NCBI RefSeq assembly: GCF_034702125.1
Contig: NC_085880.1
Span: 46,684,371 to 46,748,370, forward strand
From: Engraulis encrasicolus
Taxonomy: Eukaryota > Chordata > Actinopteri > Clupeiformes > Engraulidae
Length of the DNA: 64,000 nucleotides
Direction of reading: 5' to 3'
Within the stretch, counting starts at the first letter, position 1. Each line of letters begins with the position of its first letter. The position numbers and the translations under genes were made by a program. A model generated the notes under the pieces. That model made no database searches, was not told the origin of the DNA, and saw only the letters and a list, made by a program, of their open reading frames with translations. Positions 11,943 through 24,105 of this stretch are shown in pieces.

Positions 11943-13617
11943 GCTATTGAGAATCAGAGAAGCATGGAGCCTCAGGCCGAGTGATGTGAAAGAGAAGTAG
12001 GAGGAAGAGAGACAAGAGACGAGAGCATAACACGGAGCTTCCACAGAGCAAGAAGGATGCAGAACAGATTCATCTCCTGCTATTTGAACCAATTGAATTT
12101 GGAGGCACTATACCGTAGAGAACTAAGTAACTGCAAGGAGGTTTTCAGGAGGAAGGGATCGCACGCTATAAAAGCAAATAAACTAAAAATAGACACTGAG
12201 TTTCTTACAGAGGATATGTGCTGGGAGCTACTGCAAATTCACAGTATATTATCCGAGCAGGATTCAGTTGCCTGCAATGAATTTAACACTGTTAATCAAT
12301 AAAATAAATCATAGAAGTAATTACATAGATTTGCGATGGAACAAGGATTTAAAATTGATGAAAGGGGTGACTGACATGTAAGTTAGTGACAGCATAACTA
12401 TGTCTAGGCACTACACATGCTGTAGCCTACAGTATATGACAAATGACAGGATGCTTTATGTGTTCATTATACATGCATTTTCCTAAACTTTGTATGACAA
12501 AGCAGATGAACACAAACACTTTATTAAATCCTACATCATTTAGAGGTGTAACTTACATTTCAGTAGCCACTATGTTTACTCATATCACTCAAACTATTAG
12601 TAGACTATTGCACACTCTACAGTACTGCCCTACAAAGGCAAAGTGCAGTAACTAGATATTTTGTCAACTTATAATTGCCCAATTATCAGCAAATTTCAAA
12701 TCTCATACTGAGATGTTGGTCTGACCAAGACGATAACGAATAACGTTTCACAAATGGCCTAGTTAACCCGCCTCCTCCGGTTTGCTACTGGGCAAGGCTA
12801 GAAAAGGTTGTGTCAAAGTTAAAACAAAATATTTTCTTAGTCCCAATATAACGTCTCTGCTTAAACCATGTCACTGCCTTGAACACGCCTCTACCTGGGG
12901 CCGTTGGAGCTGATCAAAGTTGATTGCTTCCCGACAAAGTGGGTGGAGTTCCCGATTTCTCCGGAGCTCAGAAACTGTATTTTTATTGCTCCTTGCCTGA
13001 TTATAAGCAACGTCGAAGATGTTTGCGTCACCATTAGGGCGTGACCTGGCTAAGCTTATAGTGCCCTCGAAGACGACTGTACAGATGTAACATTTTAGCT
13101 ACCGCCAGCACTCTCCCCTCATGTCACTCTTTTTTTGTTTTTGCTTTACCTCTCAAAAGAAATCAAAATATTTTTTGAAAATAATATGGCTTGAAAACAC
13201 TTCTCTTCTTCTGAAGATATGCTCAGAATAACTCAACCTTTATTTGTTTTTGTTTTCTGTCAATTAACGCAACAGGCAATCATGTTCACAACAGATGAGA
13301 ATTGATTCCCCCAAGCCGTCGCTTGAGTGAAGAGCTGGATTCCTTTCATTTCTTCCATTAGATTGACTTGATTTATCTGAAAGTAGGCCACGTTGGACAG
13401 ATTTTGAGTCACACGTTGAAGCTAGATGACATGTTTGGTCTCAGGTGCACGTAATCAATGAATGGGATCAATGGCCCAAAAACAACATTTCCATGAAAGA
13501 CAAAAAAAGTATGCCACCAAGGAACAGAAATGTGATTGAGGACAAATATGTCCCAGTGCCAAATCCCAGAGTATGACCTTGGCATACCAATTTCACATCT
13601 CTGTCTGTCTCGTTCTC
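11942..13617. other. Unassigned sequence
   Basis: No exon was recognised. The part 12710-13090 is richer in CpG and looks like a dispersed repeat fragment (for example GGTGGAGTTCCCGATTTCTC), but no ends could be defined. Confidence 0.3.
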
Positions 13618-13629
13618 TTTGTCTCTCTG

Positions 13630-13714
<85 letters not shown>

Positions 13715-13841
13715 CTCTCTCTCTCTCCCCTCTTTCGCTCTCTCTCTCTCTCCACTCTTTACACACACACACAGACACAGACACACACACACACAGACAC
13801 ACACACACACACAGACACACACACACACACACAGACACACA

Positions 13842-13924
<83 letters not shown>

Positions 13925-13942
13925 ACACACACACACACACAC
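13618..13942. repeat. Compound (TC)n-(AC)n microsatellite
   Basis: An imperfect TC tract with GTCTCTCT interruptions runs to about 13760 and passes into an AC tract with ACAG interruptions, pure from about 13840. Confidence 0.98.
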
Positions 13943-14393
13943 TGCAATCCAAGAAAGGCAAGAGTTTAAATCTATTTGAATTGATTCTCTTCCCTGTCTT
14001 TGATACTGTTTTAGCAGGTTAACCTGTTGCTAGGGTACCAGCTAGCAGTAGTATTCTGGCTGGAAATGCACACAGCGCGCTCCAGTTCCAAAGGCAGGCA
14101 AGGCTGCCTGGTGTCAGATGAAATCACAGGAGAGGGTGGCAACTGCGTACTGAGATGTAAAAAAGGCAAAAAAGGCCAAAAACATGTCAAACATTTCAAA
14201 AAGTGCAAAAAGCTTTAGTCTGCAGAGTAGGCAGGGTAAGTGCAGGGAATTCATAAGCGTGTCTCAGCCTATTGCCCTGGCATCCTTGTAGTCTTTGTGA
14301 AGGTAAAATGAGCAGTTGGAGAGATTTATTTCGTTATACAAATGCAGTCCATTTGTTTCTCCAATTAGTTCCCAAAAGACTACAATAAAGTTC

Positions 14394-14397
14394 CACA

Positions 14398-14447
<50 letters not shown>
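14394..14447. repeat. (AC)n microsatellite
   Basis: AC tract with one ATAC interruption near its left end. Confidence 0.97.
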
Positions 14448-14449
<2 letters not shown>

Positions 14450-15585
14450 TACTTGCACAAATACAAACACATACACATGCACACATACTAGCAGCAGCAC
14501 ATAGTCCCAAAGCTACATATTATATTGTTGTTTTCTTCCCTGCCACAATGAGCACGATGGAGAGGGAAAAAGACCACAGAAAAGTAATGAGGCCTTTCAT
14601 TAAATATTTACCAGTTACTAAAACACACCACCTTAAACACACTCTATTTACACACGCACGCACGCATGCACATACACACACACACACACACAGCCTGTTG
14701 CTATGGTGTGGTCAGCTGACCTCCTGCTCGTTTGTCTTCATTAGGCGCATCGTCCCCTTTTCTCATCCGGCCCGTCTCTTACCCACAATTCCCTGCTCCC
14801 TGTCCCCTTCCCTGCTAGTCATTTCGGGGCCTTTATCAACATGGGGCCCTCAAAAGGCATTATATAGACTATTTAGGAGTTTTGTCCCATATATACATAT
14901 CTCCAATGACTTTGCATTAGCGACAAAGCCTTCTTCTTGTGTGTTTACCGCCACTGGTGTGACAATTGGGGCCCCAAAGACTTGGACAGATTTTGTCAGG
15001 GCCCTGGGCAATTGCTTAGATTAGTCCAATGGAAAGTCCACCTCTGCTTCCCTGGCCCAATCAATAAGAAAGCCGCTCTCCTCTATTCTCTCCTCTCGGG
15101 GGAGGTCAGTAAATAATTTATTACACCTTTACTACACACGCTATCTGGACACGCTCCTGTGGAACGCAACAAATGTGTTAGGTCACCAAGGGAAAACAAC
15201 AATGAAATAATATGAAGAATAGATAAATACATAGAAATTGTGCGGACTGCACATCTTATTGGTGAAGAGGAAAAAAAACAGATAAAAATATTGTAAATGT
15301 TTAATGCGCAATGGATGGCTTACTCTTTACGACCTCCCACATAATGGTAAAGGTGTTGTTTTATGGTTGTGTATTGCATTATATAATATTGTGTTGTATT
15401 GTATTCATTAATTTATTTATTTTTGCAGTGGTTTGATCTTTGGTTCAGTGTCTATGTAGTGTTTGCAATAGGAATTTAGTTTAGTCTTGTTTGTATACAT
15501 ATTGACCAGCTAGCTACAGTACACAGTATAACACCATCCACACATATTGGAACAAACATGTCTCTGAGTCTGAACTAATGTCTTT
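14448..15585. other. Unassigned sequence
   Basis: A short AC/ACGC tract lies at 14650-14692. GGGGCCCT blocks at 14821-15010 resemble those near 6300 and 49700. No exon was recognised. Confidence 0.35.
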
Positions 15586-16141
15586 TCTCCTAAAGCAGGC
15601 CCTCTCCTAAAGCAGGCCCTCTCCTAAAGCAGGCCCTCTCCTAAAGCAGGCCCTCTCCTAAAGCAGGCCCTCTCCTAAAGCAGGCCCTCTCCTAAAGCAG
15701 GCCCCTCTTAAAGTGAAGCAGCCCCTCTCTTAAAGATGACCCTCTCCTAAAGTAAAACATCCCCTCTCCTAAAGCAGGCCCTCTCCTAAAGCATCCCCTC
15801 TCCTAAAGCAGGCCCTCTCTTAAAGCAGCCCCTCTCCTAAAACAGCCCTCTCCTAGCAGGCCCTCTCCTAAAACAGGCCCTCTCCTAAAGCAGCCCTCTC
15901 CTAAAGCAGCCCCTCTCCTAGCAGCCCCCTCTCCTAAAGCAGCCCTCTCCTAAAGCAGCCCCTCTCCTAAAGCAGCCCCTCTCCTAAAGCAGCCCTCTCC
16001 TAAAGCAGCCCCTCTCTTAAAGCAGCCCCTCTCTTAAAGTAAAGCAGGTCCCTCTCCTAAAGCATCTCCTCTCCTAAAGCAGACCCTCTCCAAAAGCAGG
16101 CTCTCTCCTAAAGCAGACCCTCTCCTAAAGCAGGCCCTCTC
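15586..16141. repeat. 17-bp minisatellite, about 31 copies
   Basis: The unit TCTCCTAAAGCAGGCCC is tandemly repeated over about 555 bp. The first eight copies are nearly identical. Later copies vary in length by 1-2 bp (CAGCCC, CAGCCCC) and include AAGTAAAGCA insertions. Confidence 0.97.
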
Positions 16142-16221
16142 TATGAACTCCTGAAGCTAGCTGGCAGGGAAAGTAATTAGGTAGGTAGAAGGTAGAAGGA
16201 GATGGCGAGGGGCAGGCCAAA

Positions 16222-16280
<59 letters not shown>
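16222..16280. repeat. (AC)n microsatellite
   Basis: Pure AC tract of about 29 repeats. Confidence 0.98.
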
Positions 16281-16283
<3 letters not shown>

Positions 16284-16392
16284 CTGAGCTTCGAGAGCAC
16301 CCAAGTTAAGAGAGTGATTCACTGAGGTCCTCATCGCTCATTACCATTGCGCCCCCAGAAAGCTGCCTGTCAACCACCATCTTAAAAATGGC

Positions 16393-16414
16393 TGCTCTCC
16401 AACCTCCTCTTCTG

Positions 16415-16495
<81 letters not shown>

Positions 16496-16513
16496 TCTCC
16501 AACCACCTCTTCT
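16393..16513. repeat. (AC)n tract between two direct repeats
   Basis: A pure AC tract (16417-16492) lies between two near-identical copies of TGCTCTCCAACCTCCTCTTC (16393 and 16493). Confidence 0.95.
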
Positions 16514-17675
16514 TTCAGCATGAATTGACACTCTATGAGTTGACTCGCTTTTGGGGTTGCCAGGTCAGGCGCTTATGAACGCAGGTTAATTGTCAAACTA
16601 CTGTACAATTATATAGACATCAAATGACACTTTCAAATATAATCCATGGCATAGCCAGCTAATGAACCAAGACATAAAACATAAATACCAAAAATAAGTA
16701 AACATTGATAGTGTAAATAAAATATTAACCCCTTAGCGGAGAGCCTATGTTATAACCTTACTGTCACCAAAATTGTAATGACTATGTCTTATTATGTTAC
16801 TTAAGGCTCTCGGTAATGTCCTAGCAATGTTGTTATGATGCTGTTGAGCATTTGCAGCAAATAGTGAATAGGCCCGCCACTACTTGTTGTAGTGATCTAA
16901 TCCTTCTGGTCTGGGCTCATCCACTTCTCAGCATCTCCGGTGAGCTGGCAGGGGCGGCCATGACATCCATATGCATCATCACGGACCATAAAACACGCCC
17001 CTAATTGGGTCTCGCTGATGTGGGAGCGTGTGCTAACACATTGTGCAGAATGTGTGTAAGCCTCATTTCACCTGAGAGAGAGAGTCGGAAGTGACTCTAG
17101 GGCAGGGATCCAAGAAAGCCTGTGAGTTACTGTAGAACAGAGGACAAAACTGATGGCAAGACCTTCTGAATGGCTTGGCATCCAGATTTTTAATATTACA
17201 AAATAACAAAAACTAAAATAAGGCTCTGTGATCTCCCTTGGCCATGGCAAGTTGCCAGTTGTATTCATTTACAGTTACTGCTGCCAAGCATGTCCTGTAT
17301 ACTTATTTTGTATGTTTTCCTCCTGCTGTTTGAGTCCTAAATTGCTGCTGTAAAACATTACAACGTATTGTGAGGTTGTATATTTGAGCATTCCTGCAAT
17401 ATTTCTATATGTACAGTCCTAAAGTGCAGCAGATGTCCCTCCCATAGCCCTCTGCTGTCTTGTGCAGTCCTGTGTCTTACACTGTGTGCTTATGTTTTGG
17501 CTTATGTCTTAATGTCATAATATCATAATGTAGAGGCATGAGAATGTTTTCTCCTCACCTCTCTCAATGTTCTACTGTTTCTGCTTTTGTGCTGTCTTGC
17601 ACGGCAGCAAGTCTGTTTAGCTCCATTGTGTAGGCTGACAGACACCTTTATTTCCCTCAGGATTAATAAAGCCTC
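16514..17675. other. Unassigned sequence
   Basis: AT-rich single-copy-looking sequence without recognised coding or repeat structure. Confidence 0.4.
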
Positions 17676-17743
17676 ACTCTACTCTACTCTACTCTACTCT
17701 ACTCTACTCTACTCTACTCTACTCTACTCTACTCTACTCTACT
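17676..17743. repeat. (ACTCT)n microsatellite
   Basis: Pentanucleotide CTACT/ACTCT array of about 13 copies. Confidence 0.97.
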
Positions 17744-18653
17744 ATAGTCTATTTTCCCCCAAGAGAATGGAGAAGAACAGGTGGAGAACAGGTGGAGAAG
17801 AAACCTCTAAATTCCCGTAAATTCTGGGCCATAGACTCCTTCCCCTAAGAAGCGGAATTCTCCATGCCAGTGCATAACTCTAGCATAACACCCAAGACTA
17901 TTTATTAGAGTGTCTAGTTTGGCAAACTAGTGGAGCGTAGGTGCCAGAACAAAGATGCCAAATTACCCAAAATGGAAACAGGATGATCTCTGCCTGTGAA
18001 ACCACTTGGAATTCACACCATTTCCATAAATAATATACAGGAGTGGAACACCATCGCCACGACCACCAGTGGATCAAGTCAGGCACCGCACAGCTGCAAC
18101 TATCACCACACCTAATGATCACCATTAATAACCACAGAGGAGATGACATGGATATTTTTCGACCCAGCGTGTAGCCATCATTAACTTTTATTTGTAGTAA
18201 TTGTGAAAGCACAAAACACATATTGTGTGTGTGTGTGTGTGGTGGCACCTTTCATATTCCATCTGCTTTGTAATTAACACATTAAATTATTTCTTAGGCA
18301 GTGCCTGTTTGTTTGTATTCTTTATTATATATTCTTAATTATTACATTAAATTACTTCACAGGCAATGCCTGTTTATTTGTTTTTTGTTTGTTTTTTTAC
18401 TTTCTATAAATGCACAGTATGTCGACATTTACCTTGACAAACAGAGGCCTACAATTGGGACTTTACTAGACAATTAAGTTCCCTTTAATTCGTCTTTTCT
18501 TTTTTTACACTGAGTGCATATGATGAACTTTTAGCAGACCCGCTACCTTGGTTTGTTTATTAAAGTAAATGTCACCGGCGGCCCCTGAAATGACAGGAAA
18601 TGGATTAGCCTGGAGAGGTGGAGCATCCTCCTGCTGGGCCCCTTTACGCTCAA
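17744..18653. other. Unassigned sequence
   Basis: Two imperfect copies of a segment (ATTAAATTATTTC…GCAGTGCCTGTTTGTTTG type) lie near 18282 and 18342. Otherwise nothing is recognised. Confidence 0.35.
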
Positions 18654-18654
18654 T

Positions 18655-18834
18655 TTCATGACAATATGCTGCACTTTACCCCATTTAAGGTCATGACAAT
18701 ATGCTGCACTTTACCCCATTTAAGTTCATGACAATATGCTGCACTTTACCCCATTTAAGGTCATGACAATATGCTGCACTTTACCCCATTTAAGGTCATG
18801 ACAATATGCTGCACTTTACCCCATTTAAGTTCAT
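18655..18834. repeat. 35-bp tandem repeat, 5 copies
   Basis: The unit begins TCATGACAATATGCTGCACT and ends CCCCATTTAAGG. Copies differ only at the last positions (AAGG or AAGT). Confidence 0.97.
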
Positions 18835-18903
18835 TTCAGCCACTGCACTGTGGCAGTTAGGAGAGGAGAGGATGTGGGGGTGCTGATGAAAAAGACAGCC
18901 ACC

Positions 18904-19062
18904 CAGGGATGCCGACAAGGCGGGAACAAAGGGGACAGTTGTCCGGGGCCCTGAGAGAGAGAGGGGGTGGGGAAGAAGAATTGGGCCATCATTCTATGAT
19001 TTGGGTGGGGGGCCCTTTTCGGTGACTGTCCCCGAGCTTGGCCAAAGCTGTCAGCGGCCCTG
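18904..19062. mobile_element. hAT-type MITE, 159 bp
   Basis: Ends CAGGGATGCCGACA and TGTCAGCGGCCCTG form an imperfect terminal inverted repeat. The flanks are a perfect 8-bp duplication CAGCCACC (18896-18903 and 19063-19070), the signature of hAT transposition. The inside is purine-rich with no coding capacity. A relative with degraded ends lies near 51096-51240. Confidence 0.88.
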
Positions 19063-19070
19063 CAGCCACC

Positions 19071-19843
19071 CACCACAGATGTTAAGGAGGCTGACGCACA
19101 GGTAGCACGAATGGGCAATTTATGCAATTCAGGCACAACATGTACAAAACACTTTTGAAAAGGAATTAGGCAAAACACACTGGACAAGGACATGACTTCC
19201 CCATGACCTTTTCAATATGTCTTCAACATGCACTTAAACCAACTGTTCACAAAAGTGGCTGACAAACTGCCATCATGTCTCGGAGGGAAAGAAGGCCCTG
19301 GGTGTAGCCACTCAAATACAGCACTTGTGGGTTACAGCATATTTAAACTGTTGAATGTAAACTACTTTAAACCCCAATTCATCTATATAAAAAAATCTTT
19401 ATAAATCTTTTATATCGCATTGAAATCACTGTAACCGACAGGCCTAACATGCTCTCTAGGTGGATTTAAAAGCAATACAGTTTGCTGGTTTCAATATAAA
19501 GAAACCTCAGTATCGCTTTGATATAAACAACAAAAAATACAGCAAAGAGCAAATAAAAGAAAAAAGGAAATACACGTAAATTAATATGACCACAGCAGCA
19601 GCAAAGGAAGACTTTGTTTGCCACTGCTAAGAGATGTGTGTTACTGTTTTCTCCAGAATTGGATTACGAGCAGAGTCTTGGTGGCACATTAAACAAAGCA
19701 GCATGGCACTTAAACAGCCCCGTGTCATTGGTTAATCATTTCATGCCTATCGCTCTCTCTCAGGGGCGGGAGGGAGAATTCGTTATGCAGTTTACACCTT
19801 CAGTCACCCCAACAAACACATCCCACACGAAGAAAAGCTTAGA
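19071..19843. other. Unassigned sequence
   Basis: No convincing exon or repeat was recognised. Confidence 0.4.

Positions 19844-19907
<64 letters not shown>
19844..19907. repeat. (GA)n microsatellite
   Basis: Pure GA tract followed by further GAGGGAG blocks. Confidence 0.98.
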
Positions 19908-20175
19908 CATAGAGGGAGGGAGAGTGGGAGAGAAGGAGGAGGGGTTGGCAAATAAAATAAATAAAAGTAAATAGGAGAGAGAGACAGAAAGCAAAATAGG
20001 GATGTTTGCTATAAACTGAGAGTCGGTATATGTGAAGTGAAAATAAAATAAATAAATAAGCTATATATTATTTAACTATATAAAGAATTAAGAATAAAGG
20101 GCGCCTGTGCAAATAACAATAATGGAACAGGCAGAGACAAATGTGTGCTTGCATACCTCACAGATGCACACAGAC

Positions 20176-20348
<173 letters not shown>

Positions 20349-20883
20349 GTCTATATGGGTGTCCAGAGGCGTATCCAAAGCCATCCAGGTGTCTGATGGG
20401 TCTTGTAGGAAAACATGATCAAGGCCCATATTTTCCAATCACTTACTTCCCCCATTAATTTGATGAATGGAGCCGGCCTATCGCTACGACAAGAGGCAAG
20501 GCCCTGAAAAATGATGCAATTACGCCTCTTTGAATAGAGGAGAGAAAGGCCACTTTGAAGGGATGTCTTGCTGAGATTCGCCTGGGATGTCACACACAGT
20601 AAGAGCCCCCCCCCACCCCGCCATCCCCATCTCCAAAACGCTCTGTACACTATTTCCACACGGACACGTTACATTTCTCTTCTCTTCAGTTTCCCTGCAG
20701 CCATCTCTAATGTATCCATTTCTGCATCTGAGAAGCTTATTTCCAGAAACTGCACCCTGTACATTGCACTGAATTTTTGGTCCACCTATTTCATTTCAAA
20801 ACAGATTGCTATGTTGTCAAATTCCTGTTAATTGTGTTTGTGTGTTTTTTCTTAGAAAAGCATAGAAACGGGCTAATGGAGAG

Positions 20884-20885
<2 letters not shown>

Positions 20886-20933
<48 letters not shown>
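20886..20933. repeat. (TC)n microsatellite
   Basis: Pure TC tract. Confidence 0.98.
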
Positions 20934-20935
<2 letters not shown>

Positions 20936-21500
20936 GCTTACAGTACATTGCATCTTGAAGGCTTGTGAAAATATCCATTGCATACTAATGACAACATTGT
21001 TGTTGTTTTCTTAGATACTTTGACACTTCAACCAGAGTATTGTTCAACCTAATTGACAACAGCATGTAAAACTGTGATCTCTGGTGTAGTTAGTGTACTG
21101 TATGCATTCATAAACCACCAGCATCATCCCTGGACACTACCTGTCATGTTGATGAATGGCATTATATGATGGCCCTGCATGTTTATGGCATGCTTATGAC
21201 ACACTAACAATCAGCTTTATGGCATGCTTATGACACACTAACAATCAGTTTTTAACTACATAAGTGCAGTACAGCATGTTGGATGCTTTTGTTAATGGTG
21301 ACTACCAAACATGACCCATTCATTTAGAGTGTGGCCAAGACCCATGAGGAGAGTAATGGCTCTTGAGCCTTTGACATATTCCAGCGTGGTGATCTGTCAT
21401 TGTTATTCATGTGGAATTAAATTGAAATGGAAGCGAGCACAAGCACACAGGAACACAGACACACAGATGCACACACACAGAGACATAGAGACAGACACAC
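20934..21500. other. Unassigned sequence with a 33-bp duplication
   Basis: A segment containing TATGGCATGCTTATGACACA is present twice in tandem near 21183-21249. Nothing else is recognised. Confidence 0.45.
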
Positions 21501-21501
21501 A

Positions 21502-21736
21502 TGGGTCAAAGACGTCCAAAAAGGAATTGTCATTCAGTGTAACGGATACCTTCTGCTGACTGTAACTGTAAAAAACACAACTCTTTTCATTTATTTTTTT
21601 CCAGTGAATTCATGAAAGCCTCGGCTGTCATCCATTCACTTGAAACAATTTAAAAATCATGTTTTTTTTACAGTTACAGTCAGCAGAAGGTATCCGTTAC
21701 ACTGAATGACAGTTCCTTTTTGGACGTCTTTGACCC
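21502..21736. mobile_element. Foldback element with 74-bp arms
   Basis: Arms beginning TGGGTCAAAGACGTCCAAAA (21502-21576) recur as the reverse complement at 21663-21736, with an AT-rich loop of about 86 bp. Both sides are flanked by AC-rich repeat, so it may have landed in an AC tract or be a hairpin MITE. Superfamily unassigned. Confidence 0.75.
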
Positions 21737-22026
21737 ACATACACACACGCACACACGCACGCACACACACACTGAGCGAGTTCAATGGCAAAGGCAATCA
21801 CCGCTTGCTTCATATTGTTAAGCCAGTGACTCAGGATTACAAAGAAAAGAAAAGAATGGAGCTGCTGTTTCACTTCAAAATCATTCTGAAAGAAAGAAAA
21901 TGAGTCTTAAACAAACAACCAATCAATCATGAGCTTGGCTCACAGGGAGGCGATGTGAATGACGCTCATAGAACTGCAATGAATAAAGTGGAAAAAGAGG
22001 ATGACTGTGGGTGGCCTACTGATTGT

Positions 22027-22151
<125 letters not shown>

Positions 22152-22249
22152 CGCACGTGCGTGTGTGTGTGTACTCTATGCATGTTCATTTGTGTGACAC
22201 TTCTTTTCCAGCAAAGGTGTCTGAGTGGGCCTAATGCCTCCTCATCTGA

Positions 22250-22381
22250 GTGGGCAGTCTGAGATGAGTGGAGAGCAGGACTGTGGGCAGTCTGAGATGA
22301 GTGGAGAGCAGGACTGTGGGCAGTCTGAGATGAGTGGAGAGCAGGACTGTGGGCAGTCTGAGATGAGTGGAGAGCAGGACT
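22250..22381. repeat. 33-bp tandem repeat, 4 copies
   Basis: The unit contains GGGCAGTCTGAGATGAGTGG and ends AGCAGGACTGT. Copies are identical. Confidence 0.97.
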
Positions 22382-23129
22382 GGACACAAATCAACTGTAT
22401 ATGGTTAACAGCCTGCATGGCCAACCACTCTTCAATCCCTAAGACAACTGGAGAGAGAGAAAGACAGAGTAAGAGGACGGAGGGTGGACTGACAGAGGGT
22501 CGGGGGTGGGAGGGAGGCTGCACATAATGGACCTCAAGTTCCAGAGTGAGTCACACAACTTGGATAAATGACTGTAATCAGGGCCAGGGCTGTAAACAAT
22601 AAACACATGCATTATCGACTTCACAAATAATTACTGTGTTTACATTTAAAAAATAAAATTAAAAAAATATCTGTCTGGCTGTACTTTTTCAAAACAGTTC
22701 TAAGAGTGTGAGGACACAAAGCGAGTGCAAGGATCACAGTGTGATTGAATTCAAAATGGCAGAGTTGATATAGAAATGCAAGGCAGGACTTGGATTTTCA
22801 GATGGTGTTGAATGACAATATGTTGAGGTCCACCAGCCATGCTGCCTACCATCTGCTGTGGCCTTTGCTGTCAGATTGATCATTTTATGAGATTTCAGAG
22901 CAAACATTTCATGAGTTTGCCTTCAACAAATTCACTCGTAAACAAAGTTCTTGTCTGATGTTGCTGTTGTGGCGATGCCTTACACGTCTCTCCCCCCCCC
23001 CCCCCCCTCTCTCTCCCCCAGCTGTAAATGTCCACAATAACCTGCTTGGCTGTGTCAGCTGCTGTCCTGTGCTGCCCACTGTCTGGGAAGAGCCAGGTAA
23101 CTGTGGTTTCACTCTGGTCAAGACCAAGG
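22382..23129. other. Unassigned sequence
   Basis: A C-run of about 18 lies at 22990-23008 in a C/T-rich stretch. No exon could be confirmed. Confidence 0.4.
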
Positions 23130-23853
23130 AAAAATACGGTAACACTTTACAATAATGGTGCATTATTTGTAATGGAATAATGTTGGAAGTAATGTATGAT
23201 TCATGGTGAATTAACACATAATTTATGTATGCAGTGATGTTTAATCTATTATTAGTCAATGAGGAGTCACTATTGTAGTCATGATGACTCACCATTAAGT
23301 AATTGTGGTACAACCAAGGGTAATTAATGGTGTGAATTACAAGTGTTAATATATCATATATTAACACTGCAGATGAAAATCCTGATATATCGATCCAATC
23401 ATACATGAATCCGACCTTAATTAATGATGCATGAGTAATAATGGAATAATGTTGTAAGTAATGTCAGCATCACCACTGTGGATAATAATCCTGCCATATG
23501 GATCCAGTCATATCTCAATCACAGGTCAGACAGGTCATAACTAGTCCTGGTTGTAAAACCATTTAATTTCACTGAGGAAAAAATAGACTAAGCTAGGGAT
23601 GCCTAGGTGAAAGTGGTCAGGGGGCTAGATTTTTTTCAAGACTTTATTTCTGACCTGAAAATAGGCCTACTACACTGAGCCACACATTGATATGCATGAA
23701 ATTACCCAGAAAGGCCTATACATACAAAAATTGCATTGGTACCACAGTAGCTTCACAATGAGGCTTAAAACGCCCCAGCCTATTCTAAAGAAGTGTGCCT
23801 TTGAAAACATGATATTGCCCTAACCATGCAGGTCTACATTTATTTAGATAGGC

Positions 23854-24092
23854 TAGCGTTACTCAACGGGGGCAGTACAGCCCCCCAGGGGGCGTTGTAG
23901 AGCTCTAGGGGGGCGTTGAGAAGGATACAGGTGAGAGTGGGCGGGGCTTAGTTCCCATTAAAGCAGATAGTCCATTTTATTTTTTAATACTAAGAGGGGC
24001 ATTGGCAGGCTTATGATCAGGTCAAGGGGGCGTTGGGAGGCTTACGATGAGGTCCATTGGGCGTTTCCTTAAAAAAAGGTTGAGAACCACAG
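23854..24092. mobile_element. hAT-type MITE, 239 bp
   Basis: Ends TAGCGTTACTCAAC and GTTGAGAACCACAG form a degraded terminal inverted repeat of the common CAGTGGTTCTCAAC type. Flanks are a perfect 8-bp TSD AGATAGGC (23846-23853 and 24093-24100). It contains GGGGGCGTT blocks and no coding sequence. It lies inside the foldback element. Confidence 0.85.
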
Positions 24093-24105
24093 AGATAGGC
24101 TATTA

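Noticed and set aside
12057..12302. 81-residue plus-strand open frame
   Set aside because: No splice or promoter context and no recognisable family; composition is like the flanking non-coding DNA.
15586..16141. Regularly spaced direct repeats resembling a CRISPR array
   Set aside because: The units are contiguous with no unique spacers, there are no cas genes, and the genome is a vertebrate's. The same applies to the 33168-33548 and 18655-18834 arrays.
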